From the NCBI GenBank assembly GCA_938009275.1, contig CALLHY010000011.1, positions 70,286 through 134,285 on the forward strand: DNA of 64,000 nucleotides, written 5' to 3'. A model generated the notes under the pieces. That model was not told the origin of the DNA, searched no databases, and saw only the letters and a list, made by a program, of their open reading frames with translations. Positions 45,852-55,349 of this stretch are shown here, piece after piece. Each line of letters begins with the position of its first letter. Position 1 is the first letter of the stretch. This DNA is from an uncultured bacterium (GTDB taxonomy: Bacteria; Cloacimonadota; Cloacimonadia; Cloacimonadales; Cloacimonadaceae). The translations under genes and the position numbers were made by a program.

Positions 45852-46754
45852 ATGCAAATTACCAAATTAGACCAGATGCTGGAAATCCTTGCCAACCGTC
45901 CGCGAAAGAGATTGGTTGCAGCCTGGGCAGTTGATGCTCATACCATCAATGCCGTTCACGAGGCCGTGGAATTGGGAATAATAGAAGCTACTCTTGTGGG
46001 CGATGAGGCAATCATCAAAAAGATCTGCCACGAGCATAACCTGGACTGCAGCAAACTAACCATTGTGCATAATACCTCAGACACCGGCTCTGCAGCCATG
46101 GCGGTGGACATTATAAACTCAGGCCAGGGCGATTTTTTGATGAAAGGGCTCTTAACCACCGATCGCTATATGCGCGCTATTTTGAACAAAGAAAAGGGGC
46201 TGATGAATCCCGGTGCCATTCTCTCTCACATCACTGTGGCGGAGCTTCCTTGTTATCATAAGCTATTAATCTTTGGTGATGTTGCCATTATCCCGCTTCC
46301 GGATTTGAACCAGAAGATAGCCATTACCAACTATCTGATAAAAACCGCTCACTTCCTGGGCATCGAAAATCCCAAGGTGGCACTGCTTGCCGCCTCCGAA
46401 CAGACACTTCCCAAAGTTCCCTCCTGCGCAGATGGCGCACTTATTTCCAAAATGGCACAACGCGGCCAGATAAAGGGCGGAATAATAGAGGGACCTCTGG
46501 GTATGGACATGATTGTGGACAAAGAAAGCGCGATTATAAAAGGTATAAACAGCGAAGTATGCGGCGATGCCGATTGCATCCTGTTCCCAAATATTGAGGC
46601 CGGAAACACCTTCTACAAATCCAGCGTAAAGCTAATGAAAGGCGAGCTGGGTGCCATTGTAATGGGCGCAAGAGTGCCGTGTGTGCTAACTTCTCGCGGT
46701 GACAGCGAACGCAGCAAGCTATATTCCATAGCCCTGGCGGCAATGTTAGCCTAG
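45852..46754 (+). CDS. Phosphate butyryl/acetyltransferase family protein (first copy)
   Basis: 300 residues, the length of phosphotransbutyrylases (Ptb), which interconvert acyl-CoA and acyl phosphate. Family features: 'DFLMKGLLTTDRYMRAILNKEKGL', 'LLIFGDVAIIPLPDLNQK', 'ALISKMAQRGQIKGGIIEGPLGMD' and 'DCILFPNIEAGNTFYK'. Butyryl, branched-chain acyl or propionyl substrates are all possible. No acyl kinase (buk) is next to it; the following gene is instead a second copy. GGAAG precedes the ATG. Confidence 0.85.
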   Translation: MQITKLDQMLEILANRPRKRLVAAWAVDAHTINAVHEAVELGIIEATLVGDEAIIKKICHEHNLDCSKLTIVHNTSDTGSAAMAVDIINSGQGDFLMKGLLTTDRYMRAILNKEKGLMNPGAILSHITVAELPCYHKLLIFGDVAIIPLPDLNQKIAITNYLIKTAHFLGIENPKVALLAASEQTLPKVPSCADGALISKMAQRGQIKGGIIEGPLGMDMIVDKESAIIKGINSEVCGDADCILFPNIEAGNTFYKSSVKLMKGELGAIVMGARVPCVLTSRGDSERSKLYSIALAAMLA

Positions 46755-46756
46755 AT

Positions 46757-47659
46757 ATGAAGAAACTAAACGAGATTGTAGAAAAAGTAAAAGCCAGGGC
46801 AAGCATCACCCGCATTGCCGTGGCAGTGGCAGAAGATGAGAACACCATTGGAGCCATTATGCGCGCGGCAAATGATGGCTTCATAAATCCGATTCTTATC
46901 GGTTCCAAAGAGCGGATAGAGCACCTGATAAGCAGCTATCCGCATAGAGAAATGCGCATCATAGACATCACAGACGAAGAAGCAGCCACCCGTGAAGCGG
47001 TTAGAATAGTTCGGGAAGGCGAAGCGGATGTGCTGATGAAAGGGCTGGTGGGCACCGACAAGTTTCTAAAAGCTGTGCTGAATAAAGAAAAGGGGCTAAT
47101 GCCTCCCAAGGCAACGCTTAGCTATACCTGCGCTTTGGAAATACCCGCCTATCGTAAACTGCTGTTTGTGTCCGACACTGCGGTATTGCCCTATCCCGAT
47201 CTGGATCAGAAGATTGCCATGGTAAATTACAGCGTAAACATGGCACGTCGTTTAGGCGTTGATAAGCCCAAGGTAGCCCTTGTATCCTCTGTGGAGAAGG
47301 TTAACTGCGGCTTACCCAATACGGTGGACTATGCGCTTATTAGCAAGATGGCAGAGCGCGGACAGATAAAGAACTGCATTGTTGACGGGCCGCTGGATGT
47401 ATTTCTGGCTTGCGATCCCAATAGCCTGGTTGTGAAAGGTGTAGATACCCCCATTGGCGGGGATGCAGACATCCTGATATTTCCCAGTTTGGAAGCGGCA
47501 AATAGCTTTTACAAAGGCTTGATGCTGTTCGCCGGAGCTGAGCTGGCAGGAATGCTTCAGGGAACCAGTAAGCCATGCGTGGTGATGAGCCGCGGAGAAA
47601 GTGAAGACTCTAAATATTATTGCATAGCCTTAAGCTGTTTAATGGTGGAGGATATATGA
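46757..47659 (+). CDS. Phosphate butyryl/acetyltransferase family protein (second copy)
   Basis: 300 residues, clearly paralogous to the gene 2 nt upstream ('VLMKGLVGTDKFLKAVLNKEKGL', 'LISKMAERGQIKNCIVDGPLDV', 'GGDADILIFPSLEAANSFYKG'). The C-terminus 'CVVMSRGESEDSKYYCIAL' also matches. The two copies differ throughout, so they are an old duplication, perhaps with different acyl-chain preferences or forming a heteromer. The rpiB start overlaps its stop (ATGA). Confidence 0.85.
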   Translation: MKKLNEIVEKVKARASITRIAVAVAEDENTIGAIMRAANDGFINPILIGSKERIEHLISSYPHREMRIIDITDEEAATREAVRIVREGEADVLMKGLVGTDKFLKAVLNKEKGLMPPKATLSYTCALEIPAYRKLLFVSDTAVLPYPDLDQKIAMVNYSVNMARRLGVDKPKVALVSSVEKVNCGLPNTVDYALISKMAERGQIKNCIVDGPLDVFLACDPNSLVVKGVDTPIGGDADILIFPSLEAANSFYKGLMLFAGAELAGMLQGTSKPCVVMSRGESEDSKYYCIALSCLMVEDI

Positions 47660-48090
47660 AACTGGCAATAGCGTCCGATCATGCCGGATATGCCCTGAAA
47701 GAAGCTATCAAGCAGGCATTTATCGAGCATACCTTTGTAGATTTTGGTGCAGGCGGGGAGTATAGCGTAGATTATCCAGATACCGGCTTTCCTGCTGCTC
47801 AGGCAGTGGCAGAAGGGCTTTGCGAAATGGGAATACTGATCTGCGGAAGCGGAATTGGCATGAGCATTACAGCCAACAAGGTTCCCGGCATCCGCGCTGC
47901 TCTTTGCAACATTAGCGATACAGCCAGACTGTCACGCATGCATAACAATGCCAATGTGCTGGTGCTGGCTGGCAGATTTACCGCTGTGGCATACGCCCTG
48001 CAGATAGTAGAGACCTGGCTCGCCACTCCCTTTGAAGGCGGCAGACATCAAACAAGAATAGATAAAATACATCAAGGAGAAAGGTCATGA
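47656..48090 (+). CDS. rpiB: Ribose-5-phosphate isomerase B
   Basis: 144 residues. RpiB/LacAB fold: 'IASDHAGYALKEAI' (active-site Asp9/His10 region), 'YPDTGFPAAQAVAEG', 'GILICGSGIGMSITANKVPG' with the catalytic Cys in 'ICGSGIGM', 'RAALCNISDTARLSRMHN', ending 'FEGGRHQTRIDKI'. Converts ribose-5-phosphate and ribulose-5-phosphate. The ATG has GGTGGAG upstream and is chosen over a start 12 codons earlier. glyA overlaps its stop by ATGA, a pairing seen in many anaerobes. Confidence 0.92.
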   Translation: MKLAIASDHAGYALKEAIKQAFIEHTFVDFGAGGEYSVDYPDTGFPAAQAVAEGLCEMGILICGSGIGMSITANKVPGIRAALCNISDTARLSRMHNNANVLVLAGRFTAVAYALQIVETWLATPFEGGRHQTRIDKIHQGERS

Positions 48091-49385
48091 AACACATTCA
48101 AATGTATGACCCCGAATTATACGCAGCCATGACGGCAGAGCTGGTTAGGCAGCGTGAAAATCTGGAACTTATCGCCAGTGAGAACTTCACTTCCATGTCT
48201 GTTATGGAAGCTCAGGGCAGCGTGTTAACCAATAAATATGCAGAAGGTTACCCCTATCGCTGGAGCAAGAAAACCGGACAGATTAACTATAAGCTCTATG
48301 GTCGTTATTATGGCGGTTGTGAATACATAGACGAAGTGGAAAAGCTTGCCATAGAGCGTGCGAAACAGCTATTTGGTGCCGACCATGCCAACGTTCAGCC
48401 CCACAGTGGCTCTCAGGCTAATATGGCTGCCTATTTTGCCCTGGTGAAGCCGGGAGACACAGTTTTATCTTTGGAGCTGTCACACGGTGGTCATCTAACC
48501 CATGGGCACCCGCTTTCATTTAGTGGTCAGTTTTACAACATCATACACTATCAAGTAAACAAAGTTAATGAGCAGTTCGATTATGAAGAGATTGAACGCC
48601 TTGCCAAAGAGCACAAACCGCAGATGATTCTAACCGGAGCATCAGCCTATCCGCGTAAGATAGATTTTGCCCGTTTCCGTGCCATTGCAGATATGGTTGG
48701 GGCAAAGTTCATGGTGGATATGGCGCATATAGCCGGTTTGGTGGCAGCAGGCTTGCACGATAATCCTGTTCCCTATGCCGATGTGGTAACCACTACCACC
48801 CACAAGACTCTGCGTGGTCCGCGTGCCGGGCTTATCCTTTGCAAAGATGAATTTGCCAAAGAGATAGATGCCAAGGTGTTCCCCGGTATTCAGGGCGGGC
48901 CTTTGATGCACGCCATCGCAGGTAAAGCAGCAGCATTTTATGAAGCCTTGCAACCTGCTTTCAAGGCCTATCAGCAGAATGTGGTAAACAACGCAGCTAC
49001 GCTGGCAGATGCCTTGATGTCCGAAGGCTTTAAGCTGGTATCCGGTGGAACAGACACACATCTGATGCTGGTAGATCTCGGCCCCGAAGAACAGGGCGGC
49101 CCCAGCGGCAAGAAGATGGAAGAAGCTCTGGATTTGGCTGGCATTACCGCCAATAAGAACACAGTTCCCTTCGATACCCGCAGTCCCTTTGTAGCAAGCG
49201 GTATCAGACTGGGCACACCCTCAGTAACCACGCGTTTGATGGGCACCGAAGAGATGAAGACCATTGCCAGACTGATTAAGAAAGTGCGTGACAATCACGA
49301 AGACGAAACCGCACTTGCCGCAGTAAAAGAAGAGGTGCGCAGCTTAACTGCCAGATTCCCCCTGTATCCCGAAATTATAGTGTAG
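48087..49385 (+). CDS. glyA: Serine hydroxymethyltransferase
   Basis: 432 residues, normal length. PLP enzyme that interconverts serine and glycine with tetrahydrofolate. Motifs: 'ENLELIASENFTS', 'YAEGYPYRWSKKTGQINYKLYGRYYGGCEYID' region (with a few extra residues compared with the usual GYPGKRYYGG), 'NVQPHSGSQAN', 'DMAHIAGLVAAG' and the PLP-lysine site 'TTTTHKTLRGPRAG'. The insertion between 'GYP' and 'RYYGG' is an oddity seen in some FCB-type enzymes. Confidence 0.93.
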   Translation: MKHIQMYDPELYAAMTAELVRQRENLELIASENFTSMSVMEAQGSVLTNKYAEGYPYRWSKKTGQINYKLYGRYYGGCEYIDEVEKLAIERAKQLFGADHANVQPHSGSQANMAAYFALVKPGDTVLSLELSHGGHLTHGHPLSFSGQFYNIIHYQVNKVNEQFDYEEIERLAKEHKPQMILTGASAYPRKIDFARFRAIADMVGAKFMVDMAHIAGLVAAGLHDNPVPYADVVTTTTHKTLRGPRAGLILCKDEFAKEIDAKVFPGIQGGPLMHAIAGKAAAFYEALQPAFKAYQQNVVNNAATLADALMSEGFKLVSGGTDTHLMLVDLGPEEQGGPSGKKMEEALDLAGITANKNTVPFDTRSPFVASGIRLGTPSVTTRLMGTEEMKTIARLIKKVRDNHEDETALAAVKEEVRSLTARFPLYPEIIV

Positions 49386-49415
49386 CTTAGCCACAAAAAT
49401 AGTTCAGAGGCAGCG

Positions 49416-50348
49416 ATGAAGAAAGACAAAACAAACTCCTTTCGCATCGCTGCCTTTGATTTTGGCAGCAACGCTATGAAATGCCTGATAGCAGAATATA
49501 CAAGCAAAGTCCTTACCTATCTACAGGAGTATCGCTATCAAAACCGCCTGGGGAGTTCAATTGACACAAAGGGAAGCATTAGCCAGGCGGCAATAGATGA
49601 TACCATCATGGGGGCAAAAAAACTGCTGCAGAAATGTATTCAGCACCACGTTAATAGATATCTGGCTGTAGGCACAGAAGCACTTAGGAAAGCAGTTAAC
49701 ACAGCAGAGCTTGTGTCTCGATTACACACTGAGACTGGCTTAGACTTGCAGATTATCAGCCCGGATAGGGAAGCTAATCTTGCCTGGCAGGGAGTAATGG
49801 GCGGAGTTGAGGCCAAATACAATAGTATCCTTTTGGTAGACAGTGGGGGAGCCAGCACAGAGCTTATCTGCGGAAACACAAATAGAATTGTGGATATATC
49901 CAGCGTTCCCTTGGGTGCGGTTAACCTTGCTAAGTCCTGTATAAAGTCCGACCCCATTTCCGTACCAGACTTTAACAGGCTACATGGCTGTATCGCGGAA
50001 TCCTTCGAAAGCTTATCTCTGATGCCCAATATTGTTATTGGGGTTGGCGGTGGCTTTACAGCCTGCGCCAAGGTGGCAATGGGAAAAGATGACTATCCAG
50101 CCTTGATGCAAGAATTGTTTCCCTTAACCAGGGATGAACTGATCAGGCAGGTAAATCTTTTACGCAATACAAACCTGCTCGAACGCAAACAAATACCCGG
50201 CATGGAGGCAGAAAGAGCAGATATCCTTATCGTATCGGCATTAATAGCCCTTAGAATCATTGATCTGTGCCAGACCGATAGTATGTATATAAGCGTTCGT
50301 GGATTGCGTCACGGACTAATAAACAGCATGCTTCCGGTAATAAGTTGA
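49416..50348 (+). CDS. Ppx/GppA family phosphatase
   Basis: 310 residues. Actin-like ASKHA fold with 'AFDFGSNAMKCLIAEY', 'GTEALRKAVN', 'DSGGASTELICGN', and 'IVIGVGGGFTACAKV'. Enzymes of this family hydrolyse polyphosphate or pppGpp; at 310 residues it is the short form without the C-terminal HD domain. Placed after glyA with a 30-nt gap and GAGG before the ATG. Confidence 0.85.
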   Translation: MKKDKTNSFRIAAFDFGSNAMKCLIAEYTSKVLTYLQEYRYQNRLGSSIDTKGSISQAAIDDTIMGAKKLLQKCIQHHVNRYLAVGTEALRKAVNTAELVSRLHTETGLDLQIISPDREANLAWQGVMGGVEAKYNSILLVDSGGASTELICGNTNRIVDISSVPLGAVNLAKSCIKSDPISVPDFNRLHGCIAESFESLSLMPNIVIGVGGGFTACAKVAMGKDDYPALMQELFPLTRDELIRQVNLLRNTNLLERKQIPGMEAERADILIVSALIALRIIDLCQTDSMYISVRGLRHGLINSMLPVIS

Positions 50349-50417
50349 TTGCTTGGAATGTTTTATGCATTAAACTATTTTAGAAGTGAAAGAATAGAAC
50401 CCTGGAGGTTTATGTCC

Positions 50418-52259
50418 ATGCGTTTACGTACTAAGATGTTAATATTGGCGATACTTGCATTGCTATCGCTAAATATGGTGTATGCTCAATCGGTTAAGTT
50501 TAACCTGTCTGCCAATAATCTGAAACCCGGAGAAAGAGGCATGTTGCGGGCTACCCTTATTATTCCTCAGGGACAAAAGCAGTCTTTCGATCCTAATGCC
50601 CCAGAGTATTTTTATCTGGAAGCCAGCCACCCGGATATCAGCTTTGGTAAGCTTGTTTACCCCAAGGCTACCAAGGTGGTGTCAGACACTGAATGGCAAT
50701 ACTACCCACAGGTTACCCTTAGTTTGCCCTTCAAGGTTAAAAGCACCGCCAAAGCAGGCGAAAAGCAGATAAAAGCTATTCTGGCTTATAACCTTTGCTT
50801 CGACAGCGGGATGTGTAATCCGCCCGAAGAGGAAGAAGGCATTCTAAAACTAAGCGTTGTGTCTTTGGCTCCCGATACTGCGGTTAGCACAGAAAATGTA
50901 GTAGCTCAGAATGAAGAAGCAGTGGAGGATACTGCGGAAAGCGTGGTTACCTCTGAGCCAATGGAAGCCGAGCCTCTGGAAGCAGCAAAAGAAGCAGTAG
51001 TTTGGCAAGAGATACTGAAGTTTATCCTACTCGCCTTCCTAGGTGGGATAATTCTAAACATCACTCCCTGCGTATTGCCAATCTTACCCATCCGCATTAT
51101 GAGCATTATGAATCAGGCACAAAAAGACAGAAGTAAGGTTTTGAGGCATACTTTGGTATATACACTTGGCGTACTGATATCATTTGGTGTGATGGGTGGT
51201 GTGTTTATCGCTTTGCAACAGGCTGGAGAATCAGCCGGATGGGGCTTGCAAAACCAGAATCCCGGCTTTGTGATAAGCCTTATGGCGATAGTATTTGTTT
51301 TTGCCCTATCGTTACTTGGCATCTTTGAAATTCACGCCCCTGGCATGAATGCCGCCACGAAAGCCACAAGTAAGGGTGGTTATAGCGGCTCGTTCTTTGG
51401 TGGCATCTTTGCATTCTTGATGGCCATCTCATGCACAGGTCCTTTCTTAGGAGCGGCCTTGCCCTTTGCATTAAAGATGGCACCTCCTTTGATGATGCTG
51501 TTTTTCCTTACAATCGGCTTGGGATTTGCCTTCCCCTTTTTGCTAATCGGAATGGTGCCCAAAGCCCTGAAGATAATCCCCAAACCCGGTGATTGGATGG
51601 TTCTATTCAAAGAACTGATGGGCTTTGTACTCCTGTATATAGTTTACACCCAGCTAAAAACCCTTATGCTACTTACCGATGCCGACTACTTCCTGAAAGT
51701 AATCTGGTTCATGCTCTGTCTCGGCTTTGCGGTTTGGCTATATGGTCGCTTTGTCCGCATGGAAAATAGCAAGGCTACCCAGTGGATTTTTACCTTTGTA
51801 TCCTTAGCGATTATAATTGCCTCAGCAGTTGTGTATCTGCCCTACAAAGAGAATCATGCTGTTGCCACCGAACAGCTTAGCGGTGATATGCAGCCTGCGC
51901 CACACGCACCTGAGGGCTGGTATATATTTAACGAAGCGTTGTTCGATAAGCTGATGGCAGAGGGCAAGCCCGTGTTCCTGGATATCGGGGCAGCCTGGTG
52001 TAAAAACTGTACTACTAACGAGAAAACGGTTCTTTTCACCAAAGGCACTATGCAAGAGTTTTCCGACAAAGGTGTAGTATTATTAAGAGGTGATTTTACC
52101 AAGCGCGATGAAAACCTGCTGGCGTGGATAAAAAAGCATAACCGCGCCGGAGTGCCATTCAATGCGCTCTACATACCCGGCGAAGAGCCATATCTCTTTG
52201 GCGAACTTATCAGCAAGTCCGATGTCAGCAATGCCCTGGCAAGGATCAAGGGAGAATAA
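50418..52259 (+). CDS. DsbD-like thiol:disulfide interchange protein
   Basis: 613 residues. Signal peptide ('MLILAILALLSLNMVYA'), a periplasmic N-terminal domain with 'CFDSGMCNPPEEE' (DsbD-alpha-like cysteines), eight membrane helices containing 'NITPCVLPILPIRIM' and 'ISCTGPFLGAALPF' (the membrane Cys pair), and a C-terminal thioredoxin domain with 'AAWCKNCTTNE' (C528, C531). It moves electrons from cytoplasmic thioredoxin to periplasmic partners. ATG at 50418 gives a 9-nt spacing from GGAGG; the ATG 6 nt earlier is too close. It heads the thiol-disulfide group. Confidence 0.9.
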   Translation: MRLRTKMLILAILALLSLNMVYAQSVKFNLSANNLKPGERGMLRATLIIPQGQKQSFDPNAPEYFYLEASHPDISFGKLVYPKATKVVSDTEWQYYPQVTLSLPFKVKSTAKAGEKQIKAILAYNLCFDSGMCNPPEEEEGILKLSVVSLAPDTAVSTENVVAQNEEAVEDTAESVVTSEPMEAEPLEAAKEAVVWQEILKFILLAFLGGIILNITPCVLPILPIRIMSIMNQAQKDRSKVLRHTLVYTLGVLISFGVMGGVFIALQQAGESAGWGLQNQNPGFVISLMAIVFVFALSLLGIFEIHAPGMNAATKATSKGGYSGSFFGGIFAFLMAISCTGPFLGAALPFALKMAPPLMMLFFLTIGLGFAFPFLLIGMVPKALKIIPKPGDWMVLFKELMGFVLLYIVYTQLKTLMLLTDADYFLKVIWFMLCLGFAVWLYGRFVRMENSKATQWIFTFVSLAIIIASAVVYLPYKENHAVATEQLSGDMQPAPHAPEGWYIFNEALFDKLMAEGKPVFLDIGAAWCKNCTTNEKTVLFTKGTMQEFSDKGVVLLRGDFTKRDENLLAWIKKHNRAGVPFNALYIPGEEPYLFGELISKSDVSNALARIKGE

Positions 52260-53381
52260 ATGAGATACATAAGCCTTTTATTGCTGCTTCTTGCACTGCT
52301 CAGTTCCTGCGACCGCTATGAGCATAACTACAAGGCTCCGTTGGTTCTGAACTTTGATGAAGCGGTATTTAGCCCTCTTCAAGATGCTTTCAACCAATCC
52401 GATGCTACTGATTTGAGCTTGGTTATGGGCTTTTATGCCGATGATTATCTGCATTTTGGAGTAAGTAAATCTGACTGGGAATTGCAGCTTAGAACCATGA
52501 TCAGTGGCGTCCAGAATCCAGTTTTTGAGGTTAGCTATGGCTCTTCCATGCAGCAAAATGCTACTAATGCTATAGCTAATTGGCAGCTAAAAATAAGCGA
52601 TCCTGATAGTAAGCGAGTTATTGCCGACAGCACCTTCGTAGGGGAGAGGCTGGTGAAGATAGACGACAAATGGCTGCTAAAGGGCAACCAAATGATCTGC
52701 GAACCCCCTGCTGGCAAGCAACTGGTTATAGCTGAATACTTCACATATCGCACCTGCCAAAATTGCCCGCAAGCAGAAGCCAAACTAAAAGAGATGTATC
52801 TACAATATCCGGGAAACTTTACCTATCTGGAGCATCACACCAGCGGTGGACTGGAGATTGATGGAGATCAAACGCACAATTACTACTCTGCCCTAACTCC
52901 ACCGGTATCGGTATTCAACGGCATGGACAAGGTTACCCAAAGCTCTGCTGCTTCACTGGCGCAATACCAGAGCCTGGTGGATAGCTATGTACAAATTGAC
53001 ACACCCATTCGTTACCAGATTCACAGCACCCCCACAGTAAGCGGCAGATACCTGACCGGAGCAGTGAAGCTCACTCCGCTTACCGAACTGGATCAAAGCG
53101 AGATGGTGCTGAACTACGTTATATATGAAGAAGAATCGTCCCTGGCCAACATTATGACTCCTAATGTGCCCTTGCGCCATGTAGTGCGCGCCAAAGGCAC
53201 AATGAGTTTGAACGGAGTAAACCTTAACAATCCCATAGATATAAACCTCACCTCCACCGTTGATCTTCCCGAAGACATTAAACTGGTGGTTTTCGCCCAA
53301 AAGAGGCCAGCAACCTTCCAAAACAACGCAACAATCTATGGCGGACTGGAGATTCCCATATTCCGCAAGGGAGAGAAATAA
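52260..53381 (+). CDS. Lipoprotein with thioredoxin-like Omp28-type CxxC domain
   Basis: 373 residues. Lipobox 'LLSSC' puts the lipidated Cys at position 17. The first 150 residues are an NTF2-like or unrecognised domain ('FNQSDATDLSLVMGFYADDY'). From about 155, 'ISEYFTYRTCQNCPQAEAKL'-like sequence carries C166/C169 in an Omp28-like thioredoxin fold ('FTYLEHHTSGG', 'PPVSVFNGMDKV'). It should be periplasmic and lipid-anchored, and could receive electrons from the DsbD protein encoded directly upstream. No gap to the upstream gene. Confidence 0.8.
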   Translation: MRYISLLLLLLALLSSCDRYEHNYKAPLVLNFDEAVFSPLQDAFNQSDATDLSLVMGFYADDYLHFGVSKSDWELQLRTMISGVQNPVFEVSYGSSMQQNATNAIANWQLKISDPDSKRVIADSTFVGERLVKIDDKWLLKGNQMICEPPAGKQLVIAEYFTYRTCQNCPQAEAKLKEMYLQYPGNFTYLEHHTSGGLEIDGDQTHNYYSALTPPVSVFNGMDKVTQSSAASLAQYQSLVDSYVQIDTPIRYQIHSTPTVSGRYLTGAVKLTPLTELDQSEMVLNYVIYEEESSLANIMTPNVPLRHVVRAKGTMSLNGVNLNNPIDINLTSTVDLPEDIKLVVFAQKRPATFQNNATIYGGLEIPIFRKGEK

Positions 53382-53383
53382 AC

Positions 53384-53875
53384 ATGAAAGTGCTACTTAT
53401 ATGCATAAGTCTTATACTCCTTAGTGCCCTGTTATTCGCAGATACCATGCCGGATTTCCGACTTCCAGATGCCACCGGCAAGAACGTTAGCTTAGAGAGT
53501 CTTTTAAATAAAGGACCAATTCTGATAGACTTTTGGGCAGATTACTGCAATCCCTGCAAGATCGCTATGCCCTATTTGAACGATTTGGCAAACAAATATG
53601 ATTCACTTACCGTGGTGCTGATCTCCATCGATTCACCCAAAAACCAGATGAAAGCCAAGAATTACCTTAAAGGTAAGAACTATAAGTTCGTAACCCTCTT
53701 TGACAGCGAAAAGACATTGGCAAAGAAACTGAATGTAGTGAACCCACCCCATTCCTTTATTTTGGACAGAAATGGCGAGATAAGTTACACTCACGTAGGT
53801 TTTGAGCCGGGAACAGAAGCTACTTACGAACAGCACATCCGCAGCCTTATGGGCTTGGAAACCGAGGCGGAATAG
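53384..53875 (+). CDS. TlpA/ResA-like periplasmic thioredoxin
   Basis: 163 residues. Signal peptide 'MKVLLICISLILLSALLFA', then an AhpC/TSA-Redoxin-type fold with 'LPDATGKNVSLESLL' and the active site 'WADYCNPCKIAMP' (C55, C58), plus the cis-Pro in 'NPPHSFIL'. Likely a periplasmic reductant partner of the DsbD-like protein. It starts 2 nt after the lipoprotein gene. Confidence 0.87.
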   Translation: MKVLLICISLILLSALLFADTMPDFRLPDATGKNVSLESLLNKGPILIDFWADYCNPCKIAMPYLNDLANKYDSLTVVLISIDSPKNQMKAKNYLKGKNYKFVTLFDSEKTLAKKLNVVNPPHSFILDRNGEISYTHVGFEPGTEATYEQHIRSLMGLETEAE

Positions 53876-55324
53876 ATGAAAATAAAGCTATTTCTATTGC
53901 TTATATCCCTTGCGCTGTGCCTCGGATTAAGTGGACAAAATACTCTTTCCATAAATGGGCTAAACGAAGCCCAATTCATCTACCGGACTGCTGAAGACTC
54001 ACTTAATGCCTATTTCCGCGATAGCTTTGCCTTCAGCCTGGCTTATAGAAACTTCAGCTTTGGCATGAAATACATCGCCGAACTGCCCAAGTATTCAACC
54101 CAACAACAGGAACTGATGGACAATCTTGATCCTAACAAACTGCAGCTTGGCTGGCAAGAGCTATATGTATCATACGCCAAAGATGCCTTCAGCATTCACG
54201 CCGGCACTACTGAAGAGAGCTTTGGTAACGGGCTCAGCTTTCGCAGTTATCACGATCTGGAATTCGATGAAGATCACCGGATAAACGGCTTCTTATTCAA
54301 GTATGATGATAACTTTAAGATAAAAGCTCTGTACGGTGCCATTGAAAGCCCGGACTATGCGTTAAAATATGATTTGGTATACGGAGCTGATTTAATGTCC
54401 CCATACGCATACGGTGTGCGTTTGGGTGCCTCTGCGTTAAGTATGCGCAATCTGGGCGCAATGAATAATTACGCTCAAAGGGACGTGTATAGCGGAAGAA
54501 TGCTGATAACCTGGGATATGCTGGATGCCTATGCCGAATATGCCGGTAGTGAGGCATATAAACAGCCGGGGCTTTCCACCAGTTTTGGAAAAGCAATTTA
54601 TGCCAATGCCGATTTCAATCTGGGAGTTATCCAGCTTGGAGGTGCATACAAGCTATATGATGACTTCCAATACCGCCTTCATGATCTCGCAATGGCCAAC
54701 TATCACAATGAAACCCTCTCCGATGCATTGGCCTCGGGAGTGGACGAGGAAGGTTGGCAAATCCGCAGCACCATCACCATTGGCGAAGCCGCAAATCTAA
54801 ATGTAGACTACGCAGAAGCCTGGGATAGTTCTAAGCTGAAACAGATGAACGATCTTTATACCGCAATGGATTGGATGCTGGGTTCGCTATGGCTGGAAAC
54901 CGCATACTCCCATGTAGAAAAGGTGGATGATGCTTCATCGTATTGGCAAAAGGAAACCACCCCCGCTCTTAGCCTCGGCTTTCCTGTGATGGGCAAACAA
55001 GTGCAGCTAAAAAGCGAGTTTAAGATGGCAGAAAAGCAAAGCTTCGCGGTTGTTGCAGAGCACTATGAACCGAAGCTGCAACTGGATACTGCAATTGGTA
55101 AACTATCACTTTCAGCAGCCCTGCAGAGCAATTGGGAAGATTTTGATGCCATTATGGACAGCAGATATTGGCCGGCAGTGGAAGTGAAATACCCTGTCGC
55201 CAGCCATAGCGATTTAGTGCTCTTTGCCGGCAAGGAAGCCGGAGGTAAGATTTGCCGCAATGGAGTTTGCCGTTATGTTTCTGCCTTCCAGGGAATCAAA
55301 GCCGAACTATCCACCCGTTTTTAA
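53876..55324 (+). CDS. Outer-membrane beta-barrel-like protein (DUF6029 type)
   Basis: 482 residues. Signal peptide 'MKIKLFLLLISLALCLGLSG', then alternating aromatic/polar strands through the whole length, ending in a C-terminal Phe ('GIKAELSTRF'), as expected of an outer-membrane barrel. Segments such as 'LGWQELYVSYAKDAFSIHAG' and 'GNGLSFRSYHDLEFDEDHRI' match DUF6029 proteins of Bacteroidetes, which often sit beside TlpA and Omp28-like genes. Starts one base after the TlpA stop. Function unknown; perhaps a pore or anchor for the thiol-active proteins around it. Confidence 0.75.
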   Translation: MKIKLFLLLISLALCLGLSGQNTLSINGLNEAQFIYRTAEDSLNAYFRDSFAFSLAYRNFSFGMKYIAELPKYSTQQQELMDNLDPNKLQLGWQELYVSYAKDAFSIHAGTTEESFGNGLSFRSYHDLEFDEDHRINGFLFKYDDNFKIKALYGAIESPDYALKYDLVYGADLMSPYAYGVRLGASALSMRNLGAMNNYAQRDVYSGRMLITWDMLDAYAEYAGSEAYKQPGLSTSFGKAIYANADFNLGVIQLGGAYKLYDDFQYRLHDLAMANYHNETLSDALASGVDEEGWQIRSTITIGEAANLNVDYAEAWDSSKLKQMNDLYTAMDWMLGSLWLETAYSHVEKVDDASSYWQKETTPALSLGFPVMGKQVQLKSEFKMAEKQSFAVVAEHYEPKLQLDTAIGKLSLSAALQSNWEDFDAIMDSRYWPAVEVKYPVASHSDLVLFAGKEAGGKICRNGVCRYVSAFQGIKAELSTRF

Positions 55325-55349
55325 GTATAAATACCATTAGGAGACACAC

